A stretch of DNA of 64,000 nucleotides from Coccinella septempunctata (lineage: Eukaryota; Arthropoda; Insecta; Coleoptera; Coccinellidae): the NCBI RefSeq assembly GCF_907165205.1, contig NC_058198.1, positions 9,153,001 through 9,217,000 of the forward strand, in the 5' to 3' direction. Of this stretch, positions 1 to 14,300 are shown one piece after another. The notes under the pieces are model-generated. The model searched no databases and had not been told where the DNA came from. It worked only from the letters and a program-made list of their open reading frames with translations. A program made the position numbers and the translations under genes. How positions within the stretch are numbered: position 1 is the stretch's first letter; every line of letters begins with the position of its first letter.

Positions 1-357
1 TGGCCTTCCCGATCGGTCATCATCTTCAATGGACAATTCACCTCTTTTGAAGCTTGCAGTCCAATTTTTCACGGTCGCATTAAAAAGACATTGATCACCA
101 AAGGTATTAAGCATATCTTCGTAAAACTGCTTACCTCTTAACCCTTTTAAATGCAGGTACATGATGATGGCTCGATACTCCAATTTTTCGATTTTCACAA
201 TTTCGATGAACATCTTCTTTCTTTTGATGGTTATCTTTTTTGACCTCAAACACCACACTGACACTTCTAATGATTTATTGTTCGTTGATATGGCAACGCA
301 ATATTTTTTTATGCATGGAACTGGTCTAGGCTAGCTAGATATCAATACATCCTTGTA
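1..357 (-). mobile_element. mariner-family element, 5' (transposase start) end, cut by window edge
   Basis: This is a second copy of the mariner element seen whole at 7418-8697; the two align almost base for base from here to the terminal repeat near 340-357 (TCAATACATCCTTGTA). On the minus strand a transposase start lies at about position 213 and reads the N-terminal helix-turn-helix part, with the motifs EKLEYRAII and LKGLRGKQ. The rest of the element lies beyond the left edge. Mariner transposases cut and paste through a DDD catalytic triad, which is not in this piece. Confidence 0.85.
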
Positions 358-3300
358 ATAGTGGGTGGCTCAGTTAGAAGGCAGACTATCACAAAATCAC
401 TTTTTTCTCGAAAATGGCGCACCCTAACTCTTTCAAAGAAGGATAGGTACATTTGTCGTACAAAAATGATTGAGGGTCTATTTCTTCCAATGAAAATCTA
501 ATTGGATCATTTACTCAAAAATTAGACGTAATTTCATGAAGGATCCCACTATTATCTCTGTCACTGATGAGAATCCGTTTTCATCTACGCTGAAGCACAA
601 GGAATAATAATAAAATTGCTTCTGCTCTAGTAAAAGTTCGGGGAAAAACCCAAACCATATCAAAAAATCTCTATGAAGTAGTTTCAGTGCTTTTATATAG
701 GCGGATATGGTCCGGACAATTTCTGAGAAAATGAGACGATTTTTAATATTTATTTTTCTGATGAGACGGCTTTTTACAACGGCGGACAAAATAAATGATA
801 TTGTGTAGGTTTTATATTCGACAACCAAGCTTTGAAGTAGAGCGAGCTAAAAGGGAGTGTACCCTTCAATCCAGAAACAAAAGGCGTCAGTGGTTTCCCG
901 AAATTTGGTCTGACCATCCTGTACATTTATACAACAGATGTAATATATTCAAATTTATGCGTTCAATATGTGCTAAATAGTTGTATTCCAAATTAAGCCG
1001 ATGTTTAATTCGATGGTATGAATACATTATTAACTGAGTTCAGAGGCGATGAGAAATTACTCATGTCGAACTATAGAGTGATTCTGAGTAGGTTTGAAAA
1101 GAACTGAATGTTGTTCTAAGGAATGAGCTGTCTAAACTTCCTCTTCTCACGTTATTGACAATGCAACTTTGAGATTAAATGTTCCCAGTGTTAATTGTTC
1201 CTTTACCTTATGTTTTCTGTTCAGAAAATAATTGACAATGATACGAAAACAGAAGGAGAATCTAGACAATTATCTATACAAAGAGATAATCAAGTCATTT
1301 TCAATGAAGACAGATCGTGAGAATTAATAAAATTCTGAATGGCACTTTTAGATTGCTTTCGTGAACAGGAGGTTTAAAATATAGGTTTTAGTTGCACTAA
1401 AAATTGTTTCAGAAATTATTATTGGCTTACGTTTAGGTAGAAAACAGTTGTGTCATCCAGAGACCTTCGCTGGCTGACAGGTTTCAACCCTGTCCAGCCT
1501 TGGATGTGTATGTCTGTGTTGAGCGGCATTTAACAGAACATTCGGGGTGTTTTAGCCCAATGGAACAATTATTGTCTAGATTTTCGATCTGCATCTCAAT
1601 CATTGCAGAAATGGATTGGATTTTTTTATTACACAGTCTATATTCTTCAGGTTTCAACTGGCATGTGGAAAAAGATGTCTGATCGAAAAGAACTGTTTGT
1701 TGTTGAATTGAAGAACTTTTGAAATTGAAGTTTTCACGGATTGAAATGAAAATCTATTCAGTGTTTTGTGTGATACTCGGAATGAACGTAAAAATATTTG
1801 ATAAGTTATAAAACTACACGGAAATTAAAGACAAAGGGAATAAGAGAATAATAGTCTTGTAATTACTGAAATTTCGGTTAATTCAATCTTGATTGAATAT
1901 GATTGGAGTCAGATAAAACTTTAACGTTCTGTAGGGGAACTGTATGTGGTTGGTAATCGATTTTCAAACACGTTTATAACTCGCTCTGTGTCATTGTACA
2001 GGACTCGTCTGGGGGGTTGGAACTTTTAAATTGGCTAAAATGATGGCTGCACCGCGGCTAGTATTCAGTTCCTGAAATCTGAGAGCAATTTCTTCACCAG
2101 TTGATGCCATGACCACGTTTTACAGATCTGTTATCTGAGACCATGAAGCCTTATTTCCTCCTCTCAATTGGATATTTTTATAGGGACGTAACTTGTAACT
2201 TCAACGTTTCTAGACCTTTCAAGATCAAATTTCATTTAATAAAATAACACTAGTTCTTTGGACATCTGTCATGAAATTAAGAGGTCATTTTCAATAGACA
2301 TGTAAACCATATTTTCAGAAAATTCAGATCACATAATTAGTTGGGTTATATATTCGATATTCTCCATCAGTTGAATACAATAACCAGCCTACATTTGCTC
2401 TCACTCCTATAAATACTTCAAATTTCACTGAAAAAATAGTATTTTAATTCGCAATATAATCAAAAAATTATTGATCTCCTGATCTCAATTATTCATCAAA
2501 TTTTGAAATATTCTTCGAAGTCTGAAAACCACTTCAAAAATTTTCTGAACATACCAACGAAAAATCTGGATAAATATTCATCTTTGATTCGTATCTCTGG
2601 AATAATATTGTTTCCCATTTCACTTTCTATTATTCATCTCAAATGCGTTACTCCTGGAATGCAAATATTATTGAGTCCTGAAAAATAAAGACTGTGCAAC
2701 ATAAGTCTTCGACTTGAACAAGATATGTTGACAGAATTTAGACCACGTTTTAATACTACGACTGAAATTTTTTTCGAATGGAAGTTATAATTGATTTTTG
2801 CTTCTGGTGAATAAATGAGGAAAATAAAATGTGGAAATTAGCCTAAAAATAAAAAGATAATTATTCTATAATGATCAAATTGAAAGAAAAAACTCGCCAA
2901 CATTAAAATCACAATTTGACTATTGCAGGAATTTAACGAGAAAAAATTTATTATGTCCTAAACTCCCTGTTAATTAATGAAATCGTTGATACATTAATTT
3001 GTAAATTGACTTTTTTCAAGAAGTAGCCACTGAACATTCATACACCGTTTTATTAGAAAATTATATAGAGGATTGAAATTGTTTTACTTTAGTCAAACAA
3101 CATTCATCCTGATATAACAGAAAATCATCATATAATATTTTCCTCAAAAACTCCACAGTCACAGTTGATGTCAAAATAGTTGTCAACATACATCCTAATT
3201 CTTCCTAATCTTCCTAATTTTCAAACTGTTTCTTACATTCTAAAGTCTCGATTTTTCGAACAGAAAATTGCAGCATGAATGGGTCAATTACTTCGAAACA

Positions 3301-4550
3301 AAAACCATCAAAGGAGTTTTCATCACTTGATTTTTACTAAGTTTTTACTGATTTCACAATAAGCCGAAATCTAAAATGAAATACCTTTTTATTCATTAAA
3401 AAATATGGAAAAACAAAATCGAATAATTTGGAATTAGAGTCAACATTTTAATGGAAAGAAAGGACTGAACTGCATTTATATTTTCCAATGAAACTTCATT
3501 TCATTTTATCAAATGGTATGAATTGTCTATGAAGCGTCAATAATGAATAATTTTTTCTGACTATTTCATTTTGAAAGCTGAATTTTTTCAAAAAATAATA
3601 AAAATTTCAAAAAAATTGTTAGTTCATCATGCTATAAAAAATCGACACATCGCCTTTTCAAAACATTCCTCAAGATCTACTGTCAAAATATCAGTTCAAG
3701 TCGTTAAAAGACGTATATACAATTCATTGATTGATTCGCTATTTGATCGATGTTCAATATCAATGGAATTTGAGTACGTTGATGTATTTCGTTTTTTCGA
3801 AGGTTATTTTTTTTATACCAGTACAGAGAGCATTAAAAATTGGATATCACTGAAGAAGGGTTTACGAAAAGATTCAGAAACTTCTGCCACCTATCGGATA
3901 CAATTGGAGGCCTGGTAGGGGGCAGCATAATTTGTTATTTCGAAGCCCTTGCCGTTGAAGAGTCATAAATTGTAGTACCTCGTTAAACATTTATTTTTCA
4001 TCAATTTTTCGGAAAATGCATGAATTATCCTCTACATATAAAAATTCCCTTCTTAAATTCGACTTGATAAATTTATTGGACATCATAAATGTTACGCATT
4101 TACGAAATAAACTTACTTCTGTCTATGAGTGATTTCCTCAAGTACTGATGAAGAAAAATTTCTATTTTCTGTTGGTCGAGTATGTGATTATTTTGTGGAA
4201 TTCTCGTCAGAAAAACCAATGAAAAAGAAGTGTTGCAATAAGGTACGCATTGTTTGTACCAACTGCGCCATCAACATTGAACTAGCACAACTACTTCGAC
4301 ATAATATCAGATTAAAATCATAAGCCAAATGATATATGAATTTTTGTCAAGCTTGTTATAGGAAAAAATTATAGGTACTTCTATTTCCCAAAGTGGTCTA
4401 ATATTCATCAGTGAGCGTTCTACTCACGTTTAAGAGTTGAGTTCTTTTGTACTTTTATTGTCATACTGTATAAACTGGAAGATGTGTGTGGAGAAGATTC
4501 ATCACATCAATGAAATACTATATTCCGAAAATCATTCGATTTAATCAATT
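358..4550. other. AT-rich non-coding stretch, no gene recognised
   Basis: The stretch is AT-rich with only short chance reading frames. The longest (3571-3918, + strand) has low-complexity composition and resembles nothing I know. A short imperfect hairpin lies at about 1469-1500. I looked for the missing 5' exons of CAPS, which should encode the conserved segment just before the C2 domain, and did not find any. The stretch may be a large CAPS intron. Confidence 0.5.
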
Positions 4551-4703
4551 CGTTTGTGAGGTATAACTCAAAATGGCATATTTTATGGATTTTCAACACC
4601 CTGCATCTTTTCAACCAAGCCCAAAAAATGGTAAAGGGAAAAAGTGTTTTTCAGGAGACTTATGTTAAAATATATGTAAAAGTCAAAAACTCACCCTGTA
4701 TAT
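4551..4703 (-). repeat. Solo end of a MITE-like repeat family (partner at 39693-40364)
   Basis: Read on the minus strand, this segment begins TATACAGGGTGAG and matches 39693-39850 over its length. Shared blocks include ACACTTTTTCCCTTTACC, an inner GTTGAAAA and a distal CTCACAAACG. It is one terminal portion of the element that is complete at 39693-40364, so it is a solo or truncated copy. No coding capacity is visible. Confidence 0.65.
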
Positions 4704-5394
4704 GTTTTTAAACGAATGTAACGACTGCCCACAGCAACTTAGTTAAGAAATATACTCGTAATCTTTGCACATTCTTCCAATGAAAACTTCATAAATCATT
4801 TTTGTTGTTGTCCAAAGAATACAAAATAGCATTCATTTCGCTAAACACGAAAAAATTATTCAGATGATTTTTTGTTTATGATGAATTAAGAGGAATAATT
4901 TTCCAAAGTTGAATATTTCGACTAGTTGTGCTGGCAATATGTACATGAAAAAATGGCTATGAATTTCGCAGAAGACGTAGAAATACGTACTGATTGGAAA
5001 CTTCAACCACAAGGGAAATCGAAATAGCGAAAACACTGAACACCCAACCCATTATTTTTCCAGTTTAACGCTCTTCGTACCTTCTATTGAAAAAGAAAGA
5101 ATTCTGAAGAAAAACTTCTGAGAGTATTCGAAGAAGAAGAGTAATGGAGCATTTGGAGCAAAAAATGTCAAAACAAGCTATTCTTCTCTCTTTAACTACA
5201 GATTTTCCAGATTTATTGATTTCTCTGATTTTCCTTCAATTTTTTTTTTCATTATAGGAATTTTTCACACGTTCCTTTCAGCACTCACAGTCGAAATAGT
5301 CGAATGTGATAGCTATAGCTACAATGCCTCCTCGGTCACGTTAGCTTTGGAAAATTTGATATAATTTGAACATACCCTAACAGTCACCTTTTAG

Positions 5395-8300
5395 GTAGTA
5401 GTCATGGAAGTTAAGGGTATAAAATCACTTGCTCCAAATCGTATAGTTTATTGCACAATGGAAGTTGAGAGTGGTGAAAAATTACAAACTGATCAAGCCG
5501 AAGCATCCAAACCAATGTGGGACACTCAAGGAGATTTCACTACGAATCATCCTCTGCCAGTAGTGAAAGTGAAATTATACACAGAAAACCCTGGAATGCT
5601 AGCATTAGAGGATAAGGAGTTAGGAAAGGTTGTTCTTAGGCCAACTCCCCTTTCGTCAAAGGTAAACCATTTGAAAATTCATCACTGACATACAATATCT
5701 GTTTCTCAATGTTTTTTCGAATGAGGAGATCGAATGATGTAAGATTTTTCAAAACTTTAAAACATTCATTTTTCTCTCTTTTCACTGGCCAGTAGGTTTC
5801 GAATTCGAAGCAAATGAGGGCAGTTGTTCTATCGCATGCGCACAAACGCTGCTAGACGTAACCACTAAGCATGCATCTGCGCAATTTAGAATAAATACTG
5901 CAGCTTTGAAGCAGCTTCTGTTTTCCCTCTAATTCCTTCGTTATGAAAAACGATTTTTCTGAAATACATTCTGAGCACACGAATGAGAGATTGTACCAGA
6001 TAAGCCGCGACTTTCCCAGAAAAAGTTTTTCACGAATGAATTATAATTAAAAGGAGATTTAGGGTTTTGCACTTTGAAGCAGAAAAATTAAAAGTATCTG
6101 AGCTGACGATTCAATGAGATCCCAAACTGTGTAGCTACAATAGAAGGACTTGTTCTGTTGAATATTAATCATTACGGTTGGTGGGCTGAAATACGTCAAA
6201 ATCCCTCATTCATTGTGCTCAGTTAATGAGTTACTTGCTTCCTTCGAGGTTTTAGTCTTGATGATCCTTTTTGTATGGAGGCTTGCGTGTTTGTTACGAC
6301 TACCAGGTTGGGTATTTCTTAACAGAATTTATTTCATCAGGGACCTGAGTGGCACAAAATGACCATCCCTAAAAATTTGCCGGATCAGGATCTAAGAATA
6401 AAAATTGCCTGCAGAATGGACAAGCCACTAAACATGAAACACTGCGGGTACCTATTTGCCATCGGCAAAAGCGTTTGGAAAAAGTGGAAGAAACGCTATT
6501 TTGTTTTAGTCCAAGTCTCCCAATACACATTTGCCATGTGTAGCTACAAGGAGAAGAAATCTGAGCCTTCAGAAATGATGCAACTTGATGGTTACACAGT
6601 GGATTATATTGAGAGTTCGAGTGGTAAGTGGAAAAAATTAGATGGGTGTGCATTAATGTTGGAGGATTTTTCGATGTAAAATGGTGAGAATAGAATTGAA
6701 AAAAAAAATTCTGGTTATTCGAAAAACGGGTCAGAAAATATGATGTAGAAAATCGATTATATTTCCTGGAATTGTGAATTTTTTTAATATTATTCCAAAA
6801 AAAATCAGAGGGTTTCACTCTGAACAATTCTAGATGATTTAATCGTGAATGCTGGAATCGAAAAATTGTAAGGCGATCAAAAATTATTAATATATCATCT
6901 AACCCTTTGTATCAACTAAATCGAGAAATACTTCCTCCTCATGGTGTATTGGACCTGGATGTTTTTGTTTGTTCAGTACAATGATATTTGTTTATGAGTT
7001 CCAATTCCATTCACTTTCCTAACTCTCACACTGAAGATGGCTACATGTAGATTCCAAAGTAGCAGTTTGCAGGAACGGCTTGCAGTCATCAAGCAGTTGA
7101 GAAGGAACGCGGAAACGTTCGAATTTATGGCAGTAGTCGTTGCCTAAGAAATCGGAATAACAAATCTGATGACGCAATCAACATTGAACAATTGAATTAT
7201 ATAGCCAACTGAGCGTTTGGGGCAAAGAGAGTTAGTGAATCGGATTGTACCTCCTTTCCTGCCAGATAGCGCTAGGGTGTACTTCTACACCGTAGTGACT
7301 ACTGGCATCGAATGACACAATGATCATTTCTTTGGTATTTTGAGTGATGGTGTTTAACTAGTTCGATTTAGATCGTAACATTTGTTGTTGTTATGTATCT
7401 GAATTGATTTCGTTTATTACGAGGATATATTGAAAAATTCTTAGCCTACAATAGAACCAAACAAAATTTCAATGTCAATACATTTTATTACTCAACCTAT
7501 TGGATATATTTATTACAAAGAAACTGCAACGTCTCTAGACCTTTCGAAAAAAATTTTTCTTCTTGCTCTGCAAACCAGACCTCCACAACTTTTATTACCT
7601 CCTCGTTGGAAGAAAATTCACGATCTTTTAAACTCTTTTTCAGTTGAGGAAAGAGATGATAGTTGGATGGAGCCAAATCTGGTGAATAAGGGGGATGTTC
7701 TAGTAATTCAAACCCTAAATCACGAATTTTTTGCATGGCAACATGAGATTTGTGTGTAGAGGCGTTGTCCTGCAAAAACAAAACACCTCTGGATAGCTTT
7801 CCGCGTCTTTTCTCTTCAATTTTTTTCCGTAGAGTGGTCAGTAATGTCGAATTGAAGTCTCCGGTTATTGTTCTACCTATATCCAAAAAATCAATCATGA
7901 TTACTCCATGGCAATCCCAAAAAACTTAAGCAATAACTTTTCCAGCAGATTTTTAGACACGAAACTTCTTAGGTCTTGGAGAACCAGAGTGTCGCCATTC
8001 CATCGATTGTTGCTTTGTTTCTGAATCGTAGAAATGTACACAAGTCTCATTCATAGTAACAATTCGGTTTAAGAACTCTACATGGTTTCAAATCGAGCAC
8101 AGATCGAACGCTATGCTTCTACCCTTGCAAGCTTTTGGTCAACATTCAAACATTTAGGGATCCATTTTTCAGCAATTTTTCACATGTCCAAATTGACGTG
8201 AACTATATGATGAACGCGTTCGTTGAAATATTGAATGCTTCAGATATCCGTTTTAGCCCAATTCGACGGTCTGATGAAATCATGTCATGAACTGCATCGA

Positions 8301-11300
8301 TATTTTCGGTTACTGACACAGAAACTGGCTTTCCCGATCAGTCATCATCTTCAATGGAAAATTTACCTCTTTTGAAGCTTGCAGTCCACTTTTTCAGTGT
8401 CGCATACGAAGGACATTGATCACCAAGGGTATCAAGCATATCTTCGTAAATCTGCTTACCTCTTAACCCTTTTAAATACAGGTACTTGATGATGGCTCGA
8501 TACTCCAATTTTTCTATTTTCACTATTTCGGTGGACATCTTCTTTCTTTCAACTTATTTCGTAACTCTTGTTTACTGTTTTGACCTCAAACTTCACACTG
8601 ACACTTCTAATTAGTTATTGTTCGTTGCTATGGTAACGCAATATTTTTTTATTGATGGAACTGGTCTAGGTTAACTAGATATCAATACATCCTCGTATAA
8701 GTCATAAGTATTTGATTATTCAAGCCCAAAAATGGAGACTTCGAATCTAAATTAGAATCACTAACCATTCACTATACCTATATCGACTGCTTGAAATCCT
8801 TTGAAACTGATGCACACGTCAATGAGAAGAAGAATTATTATGATAACTCCTATATGGTGACAAATTCTAACATATTGTTCATTTTTGTTATTTCAGCTAA
8901 CATGGTGGTAGGCATGGGTGAGCAAATAGTCGATTTATTCCAGTTTCCCGACCTTCAGTTGGTAGCACATAAAAATTAATTTCGATTTTCTAGATTTGGA
9001 AGGTGGGCGATATTTCTTCAACGCTGTTAAGGAAGGGGACAGTATAATATACGCTTGCGATGACGAGAGCGAATCTCATATGTGGGTTATGGCAATGTAT
9101 AGGGCCACTGGCCAGTCGCATAAACCCACCCCACCGCCTACCCTTCAAGACAAGAACTCCACCATATCAAAGATTCAAGGAGGTGAGTGTGAGGGCTAAT
9201 TACCCTCCGAACTGTTTGAGTAACTCTTGTGTGGTTCAGCAGATGCTGACAGAGCGAGGAAGCATGGAATGGAGGACTTCATATCAGCCGACCCTTGCCA
9301 GTTTGAGCATGCGTCCATGTTCCGCTTACTCCAAACCCTGACGTTGGAATATCGGCTCAACGATCCTTATTGCTCACTGGTAAATCTCTTCCAGAATTCT
9401 GACCAACAATGGTCCTTTGACTTTGGCGTTTTTACAGGGTTGGTTCAGTCCTGGACAAGTGTTCGTTCTGGATGAATATTGCGCGAGGTATGGAGTACGA
9501 GGGTGCTACAGACATCTCTGTTATCTGTCAGACTTGCTGGACAAGGCGGATAAGAATGTGATGATCGATCCCACCTTGATACACTACAGCTTCGCGTTCT
9601 GCGCCAGTCACGTTCACGGAAACAGGTAAAGAAATTTAGATATAGCTTAGAGTTGCGAAAAAACGATTGATCGATAACAACAGTAATGACCTCAGAACTG
9701 ATGGAGTTGGAAGCGTCACCTACGAGGAGAAGGAGAAGTTTCAAGAGGTGAAGGAAAGACTACGTGTATTGTTGGAAAACCAGATCACCAATTTCAGGTT
9801 AGTATGGGTGATGAATGTAGATCCCAGTACAAAGTTGACTAGAACGTTCAAATACTGACTGATAATAGCTCCCTCATTCACTCTTATCCAGTTGCAGTTA
9901 TAATTTTATGGTCCATATGTACCAAAATATTATAATTGACTGCAAGGCGAGATCTCTGTCAACGGTTCAATGAACATTTCATGACTCCCAACTGTTTTCA
10001 GTGGTGCTCCAGTTTGAGGAGTCATTTGTTTCAATGTACCACTAGGTAGAATCCTTATTTTGTTCGTTTCCCACGATGTTGTCGATCTATGGTAGTCTTG
10101 GTTAGTATTGCCATTTCAGGAGAAGGTTACATTTATACTAATACAAAATAGTTTTTTTATTTCCCTTTATAAATTTACCCACTTTTATTTTTTTGTAATG
10201 TTTATTTATTGATGGCTCTTTTGAGGGATAAGTAGTTGTCGTAGGGGTTTAGGCTAAAACCATCGTTGATCCATACCAACAACACCGCTAGAATAAAGCA
10301 TAATGGCTCTACAACCGACCATTTCTTAACCAACTCTGGAATAAAACAAGGCTGCGTGTTAGCGCCTTTACTGTTCAATTTTTCTCCATAGCTGTCTCGA
10401 TAATTGCTGACATGAGTAGGCCTGTAAGAGGTGTTGGAATAAGATTCAGATTTGATGGAGGCCTACTTAACCTGAAGCGCCTCAGAGCAAAAATCCGTTC
10501 AAAGTTTATCACGGAACTTCAATAAGCAGACGACTGCGTACTTATCGCTAGCAGCCCAGAGGATCTACAGATAATGCTGGACACCTATAAACATATATAC
10601 GAAGCTTTAGGCCTTAGACATCGACAAAACCAAAATCCTGGTAAGTCTGCCAGAAAGCCTTCAAACACATATCAGCCTGGAGAATGAAACTCTAGAACAT
10701 GTCGAGCAGTTCAAATACTTGAGAAGCTTCATGAATACTAGGGCTAACTTAGACACGGAAATACACAACCGTATCAATTCGGCATCACGAGCATTCTGGA
10801 AGCTAAAGGTAAGAGTGTTTCAAAATCACGACTTCAATCTGAAGACCAAGACAGCTGTTTACAAAGCAGTCGTCCTCCCAACGCTTCTTTACGGAAGTGA
10901 AAGCTGGACAGATTATAGGAGACATATTGAACAGCTTGAACAAACGCAATCACGTCATCTAAGACAGATAATGCACATCAGATGGTTCCACAAAGTTTCG
11001 AATGCAGAAGTCTTGCAACGCGCGAGTTGTACAACAATTGAGACTCAAGTAACGAGGGCCCGACTCAGATGGAGTGGCCACATTCTGAGGATGCAAGACA
11101 CAAAACTCCCCAAAATAGCTCTGTATTGCGAATTGACAGAGGGAACCCGAAAACCAAGAGGCCAGTATAAGCGGTTTAAGAATACACTACATCAATCCCT
11201 AAAATCAGTTAATGCCAATCATAACTGGGAAGAACTAGCGTTAGACAGGTCACAGTGGAGGTCTATGGTGCACAGTTATAATGGAGACTCGAGAAGAATA

Positions 11301-14300
11301 CAGCGGCGGCCAGATCTGGTTGGTGGAAGGATCTGTTAGTCACGGTTGGGTCTGTTCAGTCACAGGAGGGCACACAGTCGCAATTAGCCCTAAGAAATTA
11401 TAAGTGAAGGTTTCTTGGCCAGCCAGATCACCTGAACTTGCTTCATTGGACTTTTTTCTATGAGGTCACCTGAAATCCAAAATCCAAGCCTGAGTCACTA
11501 GATGATTTGCGAACTCGGATCATGAATTACACCAGAAATCTTGGGTAACATACGTAAACGTTTTCAGCAAAACTTATTTTACTGCATGGAAGTGAATGGT
11601 GCCCATTTCCACCATTTAATAAACTAATCACAAAAGTATGTACTCTTCCACTATTTTACCTGTCATTTTGTTATCGATGGAAATTTTGAAGCGACATTTG
11701 GGGATCAGATAGTACTCGATAATATCTTCAACATGAGTTATCGCAGCACCCCTCATACCTAATCAAAACCATGGGGTTGTGCTAACCCCCGTTAGGGGGT
11801 TGCAGTTACGGGGATGCAAAGAGTGGAAAAGCTGATCCCCCTTTTCCACATTTCCATTTTCAAGCCGGAAAATCCAGGTGTTAAGTTTTCGTTGGACCAC
11901 ACTGTATAAATAGATCCATTTTCCATCGTCAAATGCGTGGATAGCAGCGTTTTCATTTACGATTGACACACCTCTATAGACTGAGAAACAGAAAGTATCT
12001 CTCGTTTCTTGGTACACAGCATCGTGAGAGGAAATTGACCACTTGACTGAATCGATTCCAAGAAGAGAGTGTAATGAATGGGTGGCCAACCCATTATCAA
12101 TAAGAGTTATTTTTACATTGTACAGCTCCCAAGTGCAATATTCTTAGCGAACAACTGCGGCACAAACTCTCGTCTCATTTATTTCCACCTGCCAACTCTT
12201 CAACAAGTATATTACTCACCTACAGGTACACACACCATCTAGGTGAAACAGGGAGGTTCTTACCACTGGTGGTTATACCTAAAAAAAATTTGATTATTTC
12301 AGTAGTTGAACGTTCTTTTCCACTTGGATTAAAAATTCCAATGCCAACTTGGTGTTTCGTTTCATGAACAGAATACTATATGAATATTTTTTCCCCATAG
12401 ATATTGTTTTCCGTTTGGGAGACCTGAAGGAGCGCTGAAAGCAACATTGTCTTTATTGGAGCGAGTGCTGATGAAGGATGTTGTGACAGCGGTGCCTCCT
12501 GAGGAAGTACGGGGGATGATAAAGAAATGCCTAGAAAGTGCAGCACTCCTTAACTATACCAGGCTATCTGCAGAAGCGAAAGTAGAAGGTAAAAACGTGA
12601 AATTCACGGAATTTTTCTGAACCTGATCCGTTTATTATTCTCAGAAGATCTAAAAGGAGAAACAATGGTGCCACCTAATAAGAAACTGGACGATTTGATA
12701 CGTTTGGCTGAACTTTGTGTCGATCTGTTACAACAAAATGAGGAGCATTATGCTGAGGTAAGGAGAGAATTATGCGTGGGACGAAATATATGAAATGAAT
12801 TGTATTAACAGTATTGGTCATTGCTCTTGATGATGTTTGAAAAACGTGAGATAAGGTTAATGCAATGTTTACTAAAAATCTGGGGTAAAAGATCCTTTTT
12901 GTCGTTGTTTCTTATAACTTGTGGTTATGTCGAAATTCAGATGGGTCCAATCGTTAGTTGAAGTTATTTAGTAGTCTGAAGTGCATGAACATGACCAGCC
13001 AAAATTCAGTCAAAGATTGTTGTGAAAAAAGAATCTTCTACATAATGAAGGTTTTCATGTCAATAAATACACTAGTAACAGTAGTTTCATTTACGGATTC
13101 AGTGATTAACCAAATTTTATGACGAATCTTCTACATCTCCTGAAGAAGCCATTTGTGGAAACAAATTTGCAGTAAATACAGGGAGTATCTGAAGGCGAGG
13201 CTTTTTTTTCAACAGTATCACCTATACAAAACTTTCAAAATGACAAAGTTGAAAAAATAATTGAAAAAAAGGAGATCCTAATACGACCCTTGACCGTTTG
13301 TTAGCTGAATTATCACAAAGCAGTGGGAAAAGTTACTTATCTCCTGATTCGACCATGTGGTTTCGTTTAGGATATTGGCTCGTTCGATATTTACGTGGTA
13401 ATGAAAATGGAAACTTAGAATTGCCGAATTGTTCTCTTTATTTTTTAGTAACTTAACGATTTTATGAAATAGATCATTTCGATACCAACTGACAGAAGAG
13501 ACTTAGGACACAAGTGTAAAAAATAGAATCTCACCAATAAACATCTAAATTATTCACGAATTTTATCACAATGGGCATCACAATCTTCTTGTTCGAACAT
13601 TCCAACAATCGTCGTAAAAATTGGATGAAATGGAATAACATCATAGCACTTTTTCAACATAACTAACATAAGCACTTTCAAGAAACTGGCTCGATTTTCT
13701 ATTTTTTTTTTAACCAATTATGATTTTCTCAAAAGTGACTTGATGCATCTAATCCGATGAACTTGGTACTGAACCATTCATTGTCCACCTTCCACAGTAC
13801 TTGAAATTCAATGAGAACTTCTAGGATATTCTACATAGACAATTTTTGTTTAAACGACTTATTTTGATGGGTTCTACTTTCTATCAAAAGAAAACTTGAC
13901 CTTTGAAAACACCCTGTATAGAGTTCCTGCGTCCTATGTGTTGAACTTCTCAAAAAAGTTTAGAAAAAGTGCCTTTATTTGAGGCATGAATTGCAATATC
14001 TCCACATTTTTTTCTGCTCAAGTTGCTACATTATCAATTTTAATTGTCGAGGAAAAACCTTCTTACCAGAATATGAAGTAACTTTTGCATTGATCTCACA
14101 AACTGAATCCTCATCCCGAATAATACCTTACCTAAATAAATGTTATATATTATCTGTTATTTTGAAAAATTGATAAAATGTACTTTCAAGAGTGAAGATG
14201 GTCCCTCATGGAGGTGCATTAGATATTGAATTCAAAATATTACCAGCGAATATGAATACCTTAACCTATCAATTATATATAAGCAATTATAAATGTTGAA

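Noticed and set aside
511..828. 105-codon open frame on the minus strand
   Set aside because: Low-complexity hydrophobic and basic translation without similarity to known families.
1469..1500. Imperfect hairpin GGCTGACAGG / CCTGTCCAGCC with a GGTTGAAACC-like loop on the minus strand, tested as part of a tRNA
   Set aside because: No acceptor stem, anticodon arm or correct spacing can be drawn around it.
3571..3918. 115-codon open frame on the plus strand
   Set aside because: AT-biased composition, no recognised domain, no promoter or splice context; likely chance.
6369..6827. 152-codon minus-strand frame
   Set aside because: Antisense shadow of the CAPS PH-domain exon.
9445..9744. 99-codon minus-strand frame
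   Set aside because: It lies over CAPS exons and is an antisense shadow of them.
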